From Microvirga roseola (GTDB lineage: Bacteria; Pseudomonadota; Alphaproteobacteria; Rhizobiales; Beijerinckiaceae): DNA of 64,000 nt. Shown in pieces: positions 48,524 through 58,514 of the stretch. The position numbers and the translations under genes are program-made. A model generated the notes under the pieces. It was not told the DNA's origin. It saw only the letters and a list, made by a program, of their open reading frames with translations, and made no database searches. The stretch is from the NCBI RefSeq assembly GCF_020866965.1, contig NZ_JAJATX010000004.1, positions 1-64,000 of the forward strand, given 5' to 3'. The first letter of the stretch is position 1. The number at the start of each line of letters is the position of its first letter.

Positions 48524-49915
48524 ATGACCCGCGAAGCGGCCATTGCAAGGGCAGAGAACTATTTCGAGTCCGGCGCTCTCAAGAAGGACCTGGCGCGCCT
48601 CGTCGCCATGCCGACCGAGAGCCAGAACCCGGACCGTGCCGAGGTTCTCACCGCCTATGTCGAGAACGAGATGCGGCCGCTGCTGGAAAGCCTCGGCTTC
48701 ACCTGCAGGACTCTCCACCACCCCAAGGCAAAGGGGCCGTTCCTGTTTGCGGAGCGCATCGAGGATCCCTCCCTTCCGACGATCTTCGGCTACGGGCACG
48801 GGGACGTGATCCGCGGTCTCGACAAGGATTGGAGCGAAGGGCTTTCCCCCTGGACGCTGACCGAGGTCGGCGACCGCTGGTACGGTCGCGGCGTCGTGGA
48901 CAACAAGGGCCAGCACGTCATCAACATCGCCGGAATGCGGGCGGTGCTCGAGACGCGCGGGAAACTCGGCTTCAATGCCAAGTACCTCATCGAGATGGGC
49001 GAGGAGATGGGATCGCCCGGCCTGCGCGAGCTCTGCACCGAGCAGAAGGAGCTCTTCAAGGCCGACGTGCTGATCGGCTCGGACGGCCCGCGCCTCAATG
49101 CCGAGCGCCCGACTATCTTCCTCGGCTCGCGCGGCGGCGTGACCTTCGATCTCACCATCAAGGCCCGCGAGAGCGGCCACCATTCCGGGAACTGGGGTGG
49201 CATTCTCTCCGATCCCGCCATCCAGCTGGCGCATGCCATCGCGAGCATCGCCTCGCCGACCGGGCAGATCCGGATTCACGAATGGGTCCCGAAGGAGGTT
49301 CCCGTTTCCGTCCGCCGGGCCCTGGCCGATTGCGAGGTCGATGGCGGACCGGATGGCCCGACCATCGATCCCGAATGGGGCGAGCCCGGCCTGACGCCCG
49401 CCGAGCAGGTTTTCGGCTGGTGCTCGTTCGACGTGCTCGCCATGAAGTCGGGGAACCCGGAGACGCCGGTCAATGCCGTTCCGCCGAGCGCCTGGGCCCG
49501 CTGCCAGCTGCGCTTCGTCGTCGGCATCGACCCGGGTGAGGTTCTCCCGGCCCTGCGCCGCCACCTCGACCGCCACGGCTTCCCGATGGTCGAAGTGGCC
49601 AAGAGCCGGGATGAGATCTTCCACGCCACCCGCCTCGATCCGGAGGATGCATGGGTGACGTGGGCCGTGAAGTCGCTCGCCAGGACCACGGGCAAGAAGC
49701 CTGCCATCCTGCCGAATCTCGGTGGATCGCTGCCCAACGACATCTTCTCGGAAATTCTGGAGCTGCGCACGATCTGGGTGCCCCATTCCTATCCCGGCTG
49801 CTCGCAGCACGCGCCGAACGAGCACCTGCCGGTGGCCATCGCCCGCGAGGGGCTGGCGATGATGGCTGGCCTGTACTGGGACATCGGCACCGGCGACGTT
49901 CCGCCTCTCGACTAA
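48524..49915 (+). CDS. M20-family metallopeptidase
   Basis: 463 residues. The first zinc motif reads FGYGHGDVI, then GRGVVDNKGQHVIN with the bridging Asp and IEMGEEMGSPGLRE with the catalytic glutamates. A large lid domain separates these from the final LPNLGGSLPNDIF and zinc-binding His in NEHLPVAI. Relatives include dipeptidases and DapE-like hydrolases. Last gene of the peptide ABC operon, so it probably cleaves what the transporter brings in. A GAGGAAAT site precedes the ATG. Confidence 0.9.
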   Translation: MTREAAIARAENYFESGALKKDLARLVAMPTESQNPDRAEVLTAYVENEMRPLLESLGFTCRTLHHPKAKGPFLFAERIEDPSLPTIFGYGHGDVIRGLDKDWSEGLSPWTLTEVGDRWYGRGVVDNKGQHVINIAGMRAVLETRGKLGFNAKYLIEMGEEMGSPGLRELCTEQKELFKADVLIGSDGPRLNAERPTIFLGSRGGVTFDLTIKARESGHHSGNWGGILSDPAIQLAHAIASIASPTGQIRIHEWVPKEVPVSVRRALADCEVDGGPDGPTIDPEWGEPGLTPAEQVFGWCSFDVLAMKSGNPETPVNAVPPSAWARCQLRFVVGIDPGEVLPALRRHLDRHGFPMVEVAKSRDEIFHATRLDPEDAWVTWAVKSLARTTGKKPAILPNLGGSLPNDIFSEILELRTIWVPHSYPGCSQHAPNEHLPVAIAREGLAMMAGLYWDIGTGDVPPLD

Positions 49916-49928
49916 GCGTCAGGCGATA

Positions 49929-49972
49929 ATGAAGCGGGCGCGAGGGACGCTTGCGCCCGCTTCATCATTTTT
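49929..49972 (+). terminator. Terminator of the peptide ABC operon
   Basis: A 13-bp perfect stem (ATGAAGCGGGCGC with GCGCCCGCTTCAT) and an 11-base loop are followed by CATTTTTA. It begins 13 bases past the M20 stop. Confidence 0.92.
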
Positions 49973-50040
49973 ATCGAGAGCGCCTGCCCGTGCCTTTCGC
50001 ATGAGGGGACAGGCGTCCGTTATCGGAATTGAAGGTAGGG

Positions 50041-51024
50041 ATGACTGCATTCATCAGGCGTGAATGGTACACGCTGGCGATCTTCGGGATGCTCCTACCC
50101 GCCGCCATTCTCCCGGTCCAGGGCGATGCGGCCGCGATCTTTTCGGTCCTCACGAAGATCGCGGTCATGCTGCTCTTCTTCCTGCATGGCGCTCGCCTGT
50201 CGCGGGATGTGGTGATTGCAGGGATGACCCATTGGCGGCTGCACCTCTTCGTGCTCGCCACCACCTTCGTGATCTTTCCGATCCTCGGGCTGATCATCAT
50301 CGCCGTTCCGGGTCTCACCACGGCGGCGCTCGGCACGGGCATCCTGTTTCTCTGCGTCCTGCCGTCCACCGTGCAGTCCTCGATCGCCTTCACCTCCATC
50401 GCCGGCGGAAACGTGCCGGCCGCGATCTGTTCCGCAACGGCCTCGAACATTCTCGGCATGTTCCTGACGCCGCTGCTGGTCGGGCTCCTGTTCAAGACCC
50501 AGGGCGGCGGCGTATCGCTCGATGCGGTTCAAAGCATCGTCCTGCAGCTTCTTGCTCCCTTCATTCTGGGACAGATCCTGCAGCCGTTCATCGGGAAATG
50601 GGTGGCGCGGCACAGGGCCTTGACCCTGACGGTGGACCGCGGCTCGATCCTGATGGTCGTCTACGCCGCATTCAGCGAGGCCACGATCACCGGCCTGTGG
50701 TACAGGCTCTCGGCAAGCGATCTGGTAGCCATCATCGTGATCGATGTCGTGCTCCTGATCGCGGTCCTGTGCTTCACCTATTACGGCAGCGGCTGGCTCG
50801 GCTTCAAACGCGAGGACCAGATCGCGGTCACGTTCTGCGGCTCCAAGAAAAGCCTGGCCTCGGGCGCTCCGATGGCGAACGTGATCTTCGCGGGCCAGAA
50901 CGTCGGATCGATCATTCTGCCCCTGATGATCTTCCACCAGATCCAGCTGATGGTCTGCGCCATCCTCGCCCGGCGCTTCGCCGCCGATTGGGAACGGCCG
51001 AACGCTACGCTCGCGAAGCGATAG
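50041..51024 (+). CDS. SBF-family (bile acid:Na+ symporter-like) transporter
   Basis: 327 residues from ATG 50041, with GAAGG five bases upstream; TTG 50029 is also in frame. About nine or ten membrane helices are seen. LCVLPSTVQSSIAFTSIAGGNVPAAICSATASN is the hallmark region and AVTFCGSKKSLASGAPMANV the second. This is the YfeH-type branch. Substrates of this branch are mostly organic anions of unknown identity. It is isolated from the peptide operon by a strong terminator. Confidence 0.9.
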   Translation: MTAFIRREWYTLAIFGMLLPAAILPVQGDAAAIFSVLTKIAVMLLFFLHGARLSRDVVIAGMTHWRLHLFVLATTFVIFPILGLIIIAVPGLTTAALGTGILFLCVLPSTVQSSIAFTSIAGGNVPAAICSATASNILGMFLTPLLVGLLFKTQGGGVSLDAVQSIVLQLLAPFILGQILQPFIGKWVARHRALTLTVDRGSILMVVYAAFSEATITGLWYRLSASDLVAIIVIDVVLLIAVLCFTYYGSGWLGFKREDQIAVTFCGSKKSLASGAPMANVIFAGQNVGSIILPLMIFHQIQLMVCAILARRFAADWERPNATLAKR

Positions 51025-51069
51025 GCCTACCGCTTCGCGAGCGTTGACAGCAGCATTGCTTGTGCCGGA

Positions 51070-51861
51070 TCAGTGCGCCCCGTCCGCCTGAAGGGCTTCG
51101 GCGCGGATCTCTTCCGTGAGCTGCGCCTTGAGTTGCGAGAATTCCGGGCTCGTCTTCATGGTGTAGTGGCGCGGATGCGGAAGCTCGACCGGGATGTCGG
51201 CCTTGATCCGCCCGGGGCGCGCCGTCATCACGATCACGCGGGACGCCAGGAAGATCGCCTCTTCGATGTCGTGGGTGACGAAGAGCACGGTCTTGCGCTC
51301 GCGCTCCCAGATCCCGAGCAGCAACTCCTGCATCAGGGCGCGGGTCTGGTTGTCGAGGGCGCCGAAGGGCTCGTCGAGAAGCAGGATGGCAGGATCGTTG
51401 GCTAGCGCACGGGCGATGGCGGTGCGCTGCTGCATGCCGCCCGAGAGCTGCTTGGGATAATGGTGCTCGAAACCGCGAAGGCCGACCTTGTCGGTGTAGG
51501 AGGCCACGATGTCCCGGCGCTCCGACTTCGGAATACCCTTCTCCCGCAGGCCATAGGCGATGTTCTCCGCAATCGTCAGCCACGGAAATAAGGTGTAGGA
51601 CTGGAACACCATGCCCCGGTCTGCGCCGGGACCCTTGATCTCGCGCCCGTCGAGGAGCACGCGTCCGCCGCTGGGCCGGTCGAGGCCGGCGACGATGCGC
51701 AGCAGCGTCGACTTCCCGCAGCCGGAGGGGCCGAGGATCGTGATGAAGTCGTTCTGAGCAACCTCGAGGCTCGTCGGCTCCAGCGCCCGCACGGGAGCGC
51801 CGCCCCGCACGCCGGGAAAGGTGCGCGACACGTTTTCGATGGTGAGGATCGTTCTGGTCAT
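51070..51861 (-). CDS. ABC transporter ATP-binding protein (NitT/TauT type)
   Basis: 263 residues from ATG 51861, which overlaps the permease stop by four bases. Walker A GPSGCGKSTLL, signature LSGGMQQRTAIARAL, Walker B ILLLDEPFGALD and the H-loop in LFVTHDIEEAIFLA. This pattern is shared by nitrate, taurine and sulfonate importers. Last gene of a three-gene importer whose promoter region contains a HutC-type operator. Confidence 0.94.
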   Translation of the reverse strand: MTRTILTIENVSRTFPGVRGGAPVRALEPTSLEVAQNDFITILGPSGCGKSTLLRIVAGLDRPSGGRVLLDGREIKGPGADRGMVFQSYTLFPWLTIAENIAYGLREKGIPKSERRDIVASYTDKVGLRGFEHHYPKQLSGGMQQRTAIARALANDPAILLLDEPFGALDNQTRALMQELLLGIWERERKTVLFVTHDIEEAIFLASRVIVMTARPGRIKADIPVELPHPRHYTMKTSPEFSQLKAQLTEEIRAEALQADGAH

Positions 51862-52634
51862 GCGAGCTTCCACGGAAAGAGCTTCCGGTTGCAGGCTTTG
51901 AACAGGAAGTCGGAGATGAGGCCGATGATGCCGATGACGATGATGCCGAAGATCATCTGGCCCGTCGCCATGAGCGCTTGGCTGTCGATGATCATATGGC
52001 CGATTCCGGCTGAGGAGCCGATCAGCTCCGCGACGATGACATAGGTCCACGCCCAGCCGAGCACGAGCCTCAGGATCTCCGCGATGTCCGGAGCATTGGC
52101 CGGAATGAGCACCCGGTTCACGATGCCCCGGTCGGAGGAGCCCAGCGTGTAGGCCGCCTCGACGAGGTCGCGGCGCGTGTTGCCGACGGCGACCGCCACC
52201 ATCAGGATGATCTGGAACACCGAGCCGATGAAGATGACGAGCAGCTTCTGCATCTCGCCGATGCCCGCCCACAGGATGAGGAGCGGAATGAAGGCGGAAG
52301 CCGGAAGATAGCGGGCGAAGGACACGAAGGGCTCGAGGAAGGCCTCGATGGGCTTGTAGGCTCCCATCAGCACGCCCAGCGGCACGGCGACCGCCGCCGC
52401 GATGACGAAGCCTCCTACGACCCGCCAGACCGTGATGCCGATATCGGAGAGAAAGCCGAACCGGGTGAGCAGCATCCACCCGTCATGCAGCATGGTGATC
52501 GGATCGGCGAGAAACGTGCGTGAGACGTAGCCGCCGAGCGTCGCAATGGACCAGGCGGCGAAGAAAAGCACGAAGAAGGAGATGCCAAGCACGATGCGCG
52601 TGCTGTAGCTGACAGGTTCGAGAGGGCGATGCAT
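51858..52634 (-). CDS. ABC transporter permease (NitT/TauT type)
   Basis: 258 residues from ATG 52634. About six membrane helices are seen, with EAA-loop sequence LVEAAYTLGSSDRGIVNRVLIPANAPDI. The first helix is IVLGISFFVLFFAAW. It partners the adjacent ATPase and binding protein. Confidence 0.93.
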   Translation of the reverse strand: MHRPLEPVSYSTRIVLGISFFVLFFAAWSIATLGGYVSRTFLADPITMLHDGWMLLTRFGFLSDIGITVWRVVGGFVIAAAVAVPLGVLMGAYKPIEAFLEPFVSFARYLPASAFIPLLILWAGIGEMQKLLVIFIGSVFQIILMVAVAVGNTRRDLVEAAYTLGSSDRGIVNRVLIPANAPDIAEILRLVLGWAWTYVIVAELIGSSAGIGHMIIDSQALMATGQMIFGIIVIGIIGLISDFLFKACNRKLFPWKLA

Positions 52635-52745
52635 GGGAGGTTTATCCTGCCACCGGGGCCGCGCTGGAGCCGGCCGGGATGGCACCGGAGAATGGTGAAA
52701 GAGCAGTGGCCCGCGCTGCGGGCCACTGTCGGAAGTCCTGGCGTC

Positions 52746-53687
52746 TTACTGAATGAAGCTCGTGTCGGCCAGAGCGTTCATGTCCGGCTTCTGCTTGATG
52801 ACACCGATTTCCAGCAGCAGGTCGGCGGCTTCGTTCGAGAAGGTCTTGAACTCGCCCTCGAAGAACTTCTTGTTCGCCTCGCGGTCCTGCCAGCGCAGGA
52901 ACTGGGCCGACTTGCCGAAGGCTTCGCCGGTCTGCTTCACGTCCGCGCCCATGATTTCGTAGGCCTTGGTCTGATCCTTCTTGATCATGTCGAGGGCTTC
53001 GAAATAGCTGTCGGCGAGGGCCTTGGCGGCCTTCGGATTGTCCGACAGGAATTTCGGCGTGCAGCCGAAGGTGTCCATCACCACCGGATAGTCGAGGGTG
53101 GTGGCGATGATCTTGCCGGCCTGCGGGGCGGCGCGCACGGACGACAGGTAGGGCTCGTAGGTCATGGCGGCGTCGTTCTGGCCGGCGATGAAGGCCTGGG
53201 CGGCCGGTCCCGGCTCCATGTTGACGATGGTCACGTCCTTGGGCGTGAGGCCGTTCTTCTTCAGCATCCATGCCAGCACGAAATAGGGCGACGTGCCCGG
53301 AGCGGAGGCCGCGATGGTCTTGCCCTTGATGTCCTTGATCGAGCCGACGTCGTTGCGCACGACCATACCGTCCGCGCCGTAGCTCTTGTCGAGCTGGAAG
53401 ATCTGCTTGGTGGCCACGCCGTTCGCGTTCCACACGATCCAGGTCTCCACCGTGGTTGCGGCGCATTGCACGTCGCCGGACTGGATCGCGAGGTGGCGGC
53501 TGGCCTGCGGGATCTTCTTGATCGTGACCTCGAGGCCGTTCTTCTTGAAGATGCCGGCTTCCTTCGCGAGCGTCAGGGGCGCGAAGCCCGTCCAGCCCGA
53601 AATGCCGACCGTAACCGGGGTCTCCTGTGCGGAGGCCGAGCCTGCCGCCAGCGCCAGCAGCGCCAATCCACCCATTATTGCTTTCAT
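52746..53687 (-). CDS. ABC transporter substrate-binding protein (NMT1/TauA-like)
   Basis: 313 residues from ATG 53687 after a perfect AGGAGG. The signal peptide ends at GSASAQE. Typical sequence is ISGWTGFAPLTLAKEAGIFKKNGLEV, then GTSPYFVLAWML. Members bind nitrate, sulfonates, pyrimidine precursors, riboflavin or imidazole-like ligands. Its location next to hutD and a HutC-type site suggests histidine, urocanate or a related imidazole. This is inferred from context, not from binding residues. Confidence 0.93.
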   Translation of the reverse strand: MKAIMGGLALLALAAGSASAQETPVTVGISGWTGFAPLTLAKEAGIFKKNGLEVTIKKIPQASRHLAIQSGDVQCAATTVETWIVWNANGVATKQIFQLDKSYGADGMVVRNDVGSIKDIKGKTIAASAPGTSPYFVLAWMLKKNGLTPKDVTIVNMEPGPAAQAFIAGQNDAAMTYEPYLSSVRAAPQAGKIIATTLDYPVVMDTFGCTPKFLSDNPKAAKALADSYFEALDMIKKDQTKAYEIMGADVKQTGEAFGKSAQFLRWQDREANKKFFEGEFKTFSNEAADLLLEIGVIKQKPDMNALADTSFIQ

Positions 53688-53818
53688 TGCAGCCTCCTGT
53701 TTATCCACCTTGCTCGTTCGGGCTCGACGGGTTCCCTCTGGAAGGTCCTGATCCGTCCTCTTGTCAGCCGCTGAATGTGAGCGGGCGAATGGCATCACGC
53801 CCACGCTCCGATGTCAAA

Positions 53819-53828
53819 TGTATAGACA
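53819..53828. promoter_or_regulatory. HutC-type operator before the ABC transporter
   Basis: TGTATAGACA contains a full match to GTNTANAC, the consensus given for the HutC branch of GntR regulators. It lies 132 bases upstream of the binding-protein ATG and 47 bases past the hutD stop. Confidence 0.75.
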
Positions 53829-53874
53829 AGATGAGGTGCCGCCATTTTCAGCAAGATGAGCCCGAACTGCACTC

Positions 53875-54456
53875 TCATTGCGCAGCTTCGGGGGCGATTT
53901 CAATCAGGATCGCGCGGCCGGATCCTGCAAGCTGGATGATTTCCTGAGTGGAGGCGAGAGCGAGGGTGTCGAGTCTCTGAAGCGAATGGATCGCATCGCC
54001 CACGGTGACGTCGAGTGCGGCATCCATGGCGACGATGAAAGCGGCGTCCGTATCCTCCGACAGCAGCGCGATGCCCGATTCCATGATCCGCGTGCGGTGA
54101 TTGAACCGTCCGCGCCGCGTCATCACGTTGAGGTCGCGGATCGGGCCGGACGGAAGCCGTCCCACGGTGGCGTCGTCGCCCGCAAACGAGAGCTTCGGGA
54201 ATGCGCTGTCCAGGCGATAGGAAACGCCTTCGATATCGAGTTCGATGCCGCTTCCCTCGACCAGGATCAGGGTCCTGTCGATTCCCGGAAAGACCGAGAA
54301 GGGGCCGTCGGATGCCACATCGGCCATGCTGATGCGCCACCCGAAGGTCTCGAAGCCCGAGCCCTCCGGGAAGGCGGCGACTTCCGCGGTCGTGCCGCCG
54401 CCGTTCTTCCACGGCACCCGGACAAGGTCGCCGTTGCGGATGACGCGGGCAGGCAT
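53875..54456 (-). CDS. hutD: HutD-family protein
   Basis: 193 residues of cupin fold. The start RNGDLVRVPWKNGGGTTAEVAAFP and FGWRISMADVASDGPFSVFPG are typical. HutD has no proven catalytic role; it has been suggested to limit hut induction by binding a pathway metabolite. Last gene of hutI-hutH-hutG-hutU-hutD. Its ATG shares one base with the hutU stop. Confidence 0.93.
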   Translation of the reverse strand: MPARVIRNGDLVRVPWKNGGGTTAEVAAFPEGSGFETFGWRISMADVASDGPFSVFPGIDRTLILVEGSGIELDIEGVSYRLDSAFPKLSFAGDDATVGRLPSGPIRDLNVMTRRGRFNHRTRIMESGIALLSEDTDAAFIVAMDAALDVTVGDAIHSLQRLDTLALASTQEIIQLAGSGRAILIEIAPEAAQ

Positions 54457-56120
54457 CAGCCCAGGCTCGGCAGATTGAGTCCGTGCTCGCGGGCGCAGTC
54501 GATGGCGAGCTCATAGCCCGCATCCGCGTGCCGCATGACGCCGCTGGCGGGATCGTTCCAGAGAACGCGTTCGATCCGCTTGGCGGCCTCCGGCGTGCCG
54601 TCGCAGACGATCACCATGCCGGAATGCTGCGAAAAGCCGATGCCGACGCCGCCGCCGTGATGGAGCGACACCCATGTCGCGCCGGAGGCGCAGTTGAGAA
54701 GCGCGTTCAGGAGCGGCCAGTCGGAGACCGCATCCGAGCCGTCCTTCATGGCTTCCGTCTCCCGGTTCGGGCTTGCGACCGAGCCGGAATCGAGATGATC
54801 GCGTCCGATGACGATGGGAGCCTTCAGCTCGCCCTTCGCCACCATCTCGTTGAAGGCGAGCCCGAGGCGGTGCCTGTCGCCCAGGCCCACCCAGCAGATG
54901 CGCGCGGGCAGGCCCTGGAACTTGATCCGTTCCTTGGCCATGTCGAGCCAGTTGTGCAGGTGCTTGTTGTCGGGCAGCAGCTCCTTCACCTTGGCGTCTG
55001 TCTTGTGGATGTCCTCCGGGTCGCCAGAAAGCGCCGCCCAGCGGAACGGGCCGATGCCGCGGCAGAAGAGCGGACGGATATAGGCGGGCACGAATCCGGG
55101 GAAGTCGAACGCGTCGTCAACGCCTTCCTCCTTCGCCATCTGGCGGATGTTGTTGCCGTAGTCGAGAGTCGGCACGCCCGCCTTGTGGAAGTCGAGCATG
55201 GCGCGCACATGCTCCGCCATGGAGCGCTTGGCGGCATGCTCCACCGCCTTCGGATCGCTCTCGCGTTTCGCTTCCCAATCGGCGAGCGACCAGCCCTTGG
55301 GCAGGTAGCCGTTGATCGGATCGTGCGCGGAGGTCTGGTCCGTGACCGCATCGGGACGGATGCCGCGGCGGTAGATCTCGGGGAAGATCTCGGCCGCATT
55401 GCCGAGGAGGCCGACCGAGACCGGCTTCTTCTCGCGACAAGACTGCTCGATAATCGCAAGCGCCTCGTCGAGGGTGTCGGCGCGGCGATCCACATAACCT
55501 GTCTTCAGGCGCATCTCGATCCGGCTCGCCTGGCACTCCACCGCAAGGCAGGATGCGCCGGCCATGGTGGCGGCGAGAGGCTGCGCGCCGCCCATGCCGC
55601 CGAGGCCAGCCGTGAGAATCCAGCGGCCCGCGAGATCGCCGCCGTAGTGCTGGCGTCCCACCTCCACGAAGGTCTCGTAGGTGCCCTGCACGATGCCCTG
55701 GCTGCCGATATAGATCCAGGATCCGGCCGTCATCTGGCCGTACATCATGAGGCCCTGGCGGTCGAGCTCGTGGAACTTGTCCCAGGTGGCCCAGTGGGGC
55801 ACGAGGTTGGAATTGGCGATCAGCACGCGCGGAGCGTCCGGGTGAGTGCGGAAGACGCCGACCGGCTTGCCGGACTGCACGAGGAGCGTCTCGTCGGCCT
55901 CGAGGTTCTTCAGCGCCGCCACGATGCGGTCGAAGCTATTCCAGTCGCGAGCCGCGCGGCCGATGCCGCCATAGACGACGAGCTCGCCGGGCTTCTCCGC
56001 CACGTCGGGGTCCAGGTTGTTCATGAGCATGCGCAGAGGCGCTTCCGTCAGCCAGCTCTTGGCTGCAAGCTCGCCGCCGTGGGCTGCGCGGATCACGCGG
56101 GCATTGTCGATGCGGGTCAT
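54456..56120 (-). CDS. hutU: Urocanate hydratase
   Basis: 554 residues from ATG 56120, full length. It converts urocanate to imidazolonepropionate with tightly bound NAD. The NAD loop is [16 protein letters not shown]. The active-site Cys lies in [20 protein letters not shown]. Thirteen bases separate the hutG stop from this start; the two are clearly in one transcript. Confidence 0.98.
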   Translation of the reverse strand: MTRIDNARVIRAAHGGELAAKSWLTEAPLRMLMNNLDPDVAEKPGELVVYGGIGRAARDWNSFDRIVAALKNLEADETLLVQSGKPVGVFRTHPDAPRVLIANSNLVPHWATWDKFHELDRQGLMMYGQMTAGSWIYIGSQGIVQGTYETFVEVGRQHYGGDLAGRWILTAGLGGMGGAQPLAATMAGASCLAVECQASRIEMRLKTGYVDRRADTLDEALAIIEQSCREKKPVSVGLLGNAAEIFPEIYRRGIRPDAVTDQTSAHDPINGYLPKGWSLADWEAKRESDPKAVEHAAKRSMAEHVRAMLDFHKAGVPTLDYGNNIRQMAKEEGVDDAFDFPGFVPAYIRPLFCRGIGPFRWAALSGDPEDIHKTDAKVKELLPDNKHLHNWLDMAKERIKFQGLPARICWVGLGDRHRLGLAFNEMVAKGELKAPIVIGRDHLDSGSVASPNRETEAMKDGSDAVSDWPLLNALLNCASGATWVSLHHGGGVGIGFSQHSGMVIVCDGTPEAAKRIERVLWNDPASGVMRHADAGYELAIDCAREHGLNLPSLG

Positions 56121-56133
56121 GGGGCGTCCTCGA

Positions 56134-56967
56134 TCAGGCTTTAGAACGGGCGAAGGTGAGACAGGTTTCGAGAATGAGAGCCAGCGCCGCGCGCATGGGG
56201 GCGGCATAGGTCTCGCTGTATTCGGCGGGCCACTGGCTTTCGGCGACAGGACCGAGCGGCTCCTTCATGTAGCCTCGGCAGGCGAGCTCCATCTGGATGG
56301 CGTGGACGCCGTCCTGCGGCTGCCCGAGGCTGCGCGTGATGTAGCCACCCTTGAAGCGGCCGTTGACCACATAGCTGAAGCCGCTGCCGGCGCTGATCTG
56401 CTCGATGGCGCCGCTCAGCGCGGGCGCGCAGGTCGTGCCGCCATTGGTGCCGATGTTGAAATGGGGCAGGGTGCCTTCGAATAGGCGCGGGATCACCGAG
56501 CGGATCGAGTGGCAGTCATAGACCACGATCTTGGGATGCATCCCGCGAAGCCGCACGATCTCCTCACGCAGGACCGCATGATAGGGGTTGAAGAAGCGTG
56601 CGCGGCGCTCGGCGATCTCGTCTGCGCTCGGCTCGGCCCCCGATCGATACAGCGGCTCGCCGTCGAAGGTGCTGGTCGGGCACAGCTCCGTCGTCGCCTG
56701 CCCCGGATAGAGCGAGACGCCGGAGGGATCGCGGTTCACGTCGATCACGGTGCGCGAGATCGACGTGCGAACGACGGTCGCGCCGAGACCGGAGGCGAAG
56801 TCGTAGAGGCGCTCGATCCACCAATCCGCATCCTTGCGGGCAAGCCATGGCGAGACGAGTCCGTGCTCATATTCTGCGGGTATTTCGGTGCCCGTATGCG
56901 GCAGGCTCACCAGGAGGGGAGCATCGCCGCGGATCACCGTGAGCCAGGAGGGGTGTTCGGCGCTCAT
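56134..56967 (-). CDS. hutG: N-formylglutamate deformylase
   Basis: 277 residues. It hydrolyses N-formylglutamate to glutamate and formate, the last step of the HutF-type route. Family sequence: [36 protein letters not shown] and [17 protein letters not shown], with His and Asp for metal binding. The ATG overlaps the hutH stop as ATGA. This pairing with HutF shows that formimidoylglutamate is processed through deimination. Confidence 0.96.
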   Translation of the reverse strand: MSAEHPSWLTVIRGDAPLLVSLPHTGTEIPAEYEHGLVSPWLARKDADWWIERLYDFASGLGATVVRTSISRTVIDVNRDPSGVSLYPGQATTELCPTSTFDGEPLYRSGAEPSADEIAERRARFFNPYHAVLREEIVRLRGMHPKIVVYDCHSIRSVIPRLFEGTLPHFNIGTNGGTTCAPALSGAIEQISAGSGFSYVVNGRFKGGYITRSLGQPQDGVHAIQMELACRGYMKEPLGPVAESQWPAEYSETYAAPMRAALALILETCLTFARSKA

Positions 56968-58514
56968 CGCGCGACCTCTTCCGCGACGAGCGGCAGCACG
57001 TCGTTTCCGATAGCCCCCTCCAGCGCTCCGGATGTGACGAGGGCCGTCGCCTGTTCCATTTCCGGAGCCATGTGCCGGTCGTCGTCGAGATACGGAACCG
57101 ATGCGCGTAAGAGCGCGCGGGCGCGCTCCAGGCGCTCGCTCGAGCGCATCGGCGCATGGAAGTCGCAGCCCTGAACCGCGGCGAGCAGTTCGATCCCGAT
57201 CACGTTCGCCGCATTGGCCGCCATCGGCAGGAGGCGGCGCGCCCCGTGGGTCGCCATGGATACGTGATCCTCCTGATTGGCGGAGGTGGGAATCGAGTCG
57301 ACGCTAGCGGGATAGGCCCGCTGCTTGTTCTCGGAGACGAGCGCCGCCGCCGTGACCTGCGGAATCATGAAGCCGGAATTGAGCCCCGGCTTCGGCGTGA
57401 GGAAAGCCGGCAGGCCGGAAAGGGTCGGGTCGACCAGCATGGCGATGCGCCGCTCGGCGAGCGACCCGATCTCGCACAGGGCCATGGCGATCATGTCGGC
57501 GGCGAAGGCGACGGGTTCCGCGTGGAAGTTGCCGCCGGAGATGACCTCGCCCGAATCCGAGAAGACCAGGGGATTGTCGGAGACGCCGTTCGCCTCGGTC
57601 GCGAGCGTTGCGGCGGCTTGGCGCAGCAGATCGAGCACCGCGCCCATCACCTGCGGCTGGCAGCGCAAGCAGTAGGGATCCTGCACGCGGTCGTCGTTGG
57701 TGAGATGCGAGGCGCGGATGGCGCTGCCCTGCATCAGAGCGCGCAGGGACTCCGCCACCTCGATCTGCCCTCGATGCCGCCGAAGCTGCTGGATGCGCGG
57801 GTCGAACGGCCCGTCCGATCCCTTGGCCGCATCGGTCGCCAACGCGCCGGTGACGAGGGCGGCGCGGAGCACGCGCTCGGCCTCGAAGAGCCCGGCCAGC
57901 GCCAGCGCCGTCGAGACCTGCGTGCCGTTGAGAAGGGCGAGGCCTTCCTTGGGGCCGAGAACGAGAGGCGAAAGACCGGCCTGCGCAAGCGCGTCCTCAG
58001 CCAGCATCCGCTCGCCGCCCACGAAGAACTCGCCGACGCCCATCAGCGCCGCCGTCATGTGGGCAAGGGGTGCGAGATCACCCGAAGCGCCGACCGATCC
58101 CTGGCCGGGAATGACCGGAACGAGCCCGACCTTCAGGCACGAGGCCAGATGCTCGACGGTGGACCAGCGTATGCCCGACGCTCCTTGAGCGAGACTCGCG
58201 AGTTTGAGCGCCATGACCAGTTTCACGACAGGAACCGGGAGAGGCTCGCCGACGCCCGCTGCATGCGAAAGCACGATATTGCGCTGGAGCGTCGCCAGAT
58301 CGGAGGCGCCGATGCGCACGCTGGCGAGCTTTCCGAAACCCGTGTTGATGCCGTAGACGGGGTCGCCCTTGGCGACGATGGCCTCGATGGTCTTGGCTCC
58401 GGCCTCGATGGCCGGACGGCAGCCCTGATCGAGGGCAACATACGCGCCGAAATAGACGCGCCGCCAGTCGGCGAGGGGAACGGAGCCGGGAATGAGCGTT
58501 ACGGTTTCTGTCAC
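56964..58514 (-). CDS. hutH: Histidine ammonia-lyase
   Basis: 516 residues. It removes ammonia from histidine to give urocanate. The Ala-Ser-Gly triad that cyclises into the MIO cofactor is in [15 protein letters not shown] near residue 145. The active-site Tyr is in [12 protein letters not shown]. The start is GTG 58514, overlapping the hutI stop as GTGA. Confidence 0.98.
   Translation of the reverse strand: MTETVTLIPGSVPLADWRRVYFGAYVALDQGCRPAIEAGAKTIEAIVAKGDPVYGINTGFGKLASVRIGASDLATLQRNIVLSHAAGVGEPLPVPVVKLVMALKLASLAQGASGIRWSTVEHLASCLKVGLVPVIPGQGSVGASGDLAPLAHMTAALMGVGEFFVGGERMLAEDALAQAGLSPLVLGPKEGLALLNGTQVSTALALAGLFEAERVLRAALVTGALATDAAKGSDGPFDPRIQQLRRHRGQIEVAESLRALMQGSAIRASHLTNDDRVQDPYCLRCQPQVMGAVLDLLRQAAATLATEANGVSDNPLVFSDSGEVISGGNFHAEPVAFAADMIAMALCEIGSLAERRIAMLVDPTLSGLPAFLTPKPGLNSGFMIPQVTAAALVSENKQRAYPASVDSIPTSANQEDHVSMATHGARRLLPMAANAANVIGIELLAAVQGCDFHAPMRSSERLERARALLRASVPYLDDDRHMAPEMEQATALVTSGALEGAIGNDVLPLVAEEVAR

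Noticed and set aside
47276-49825. Open frame of 849 codons on the minus strand
   Set aside because: Antisense to the ATP-binding gene and M20 peptidase; no recognisable domain.
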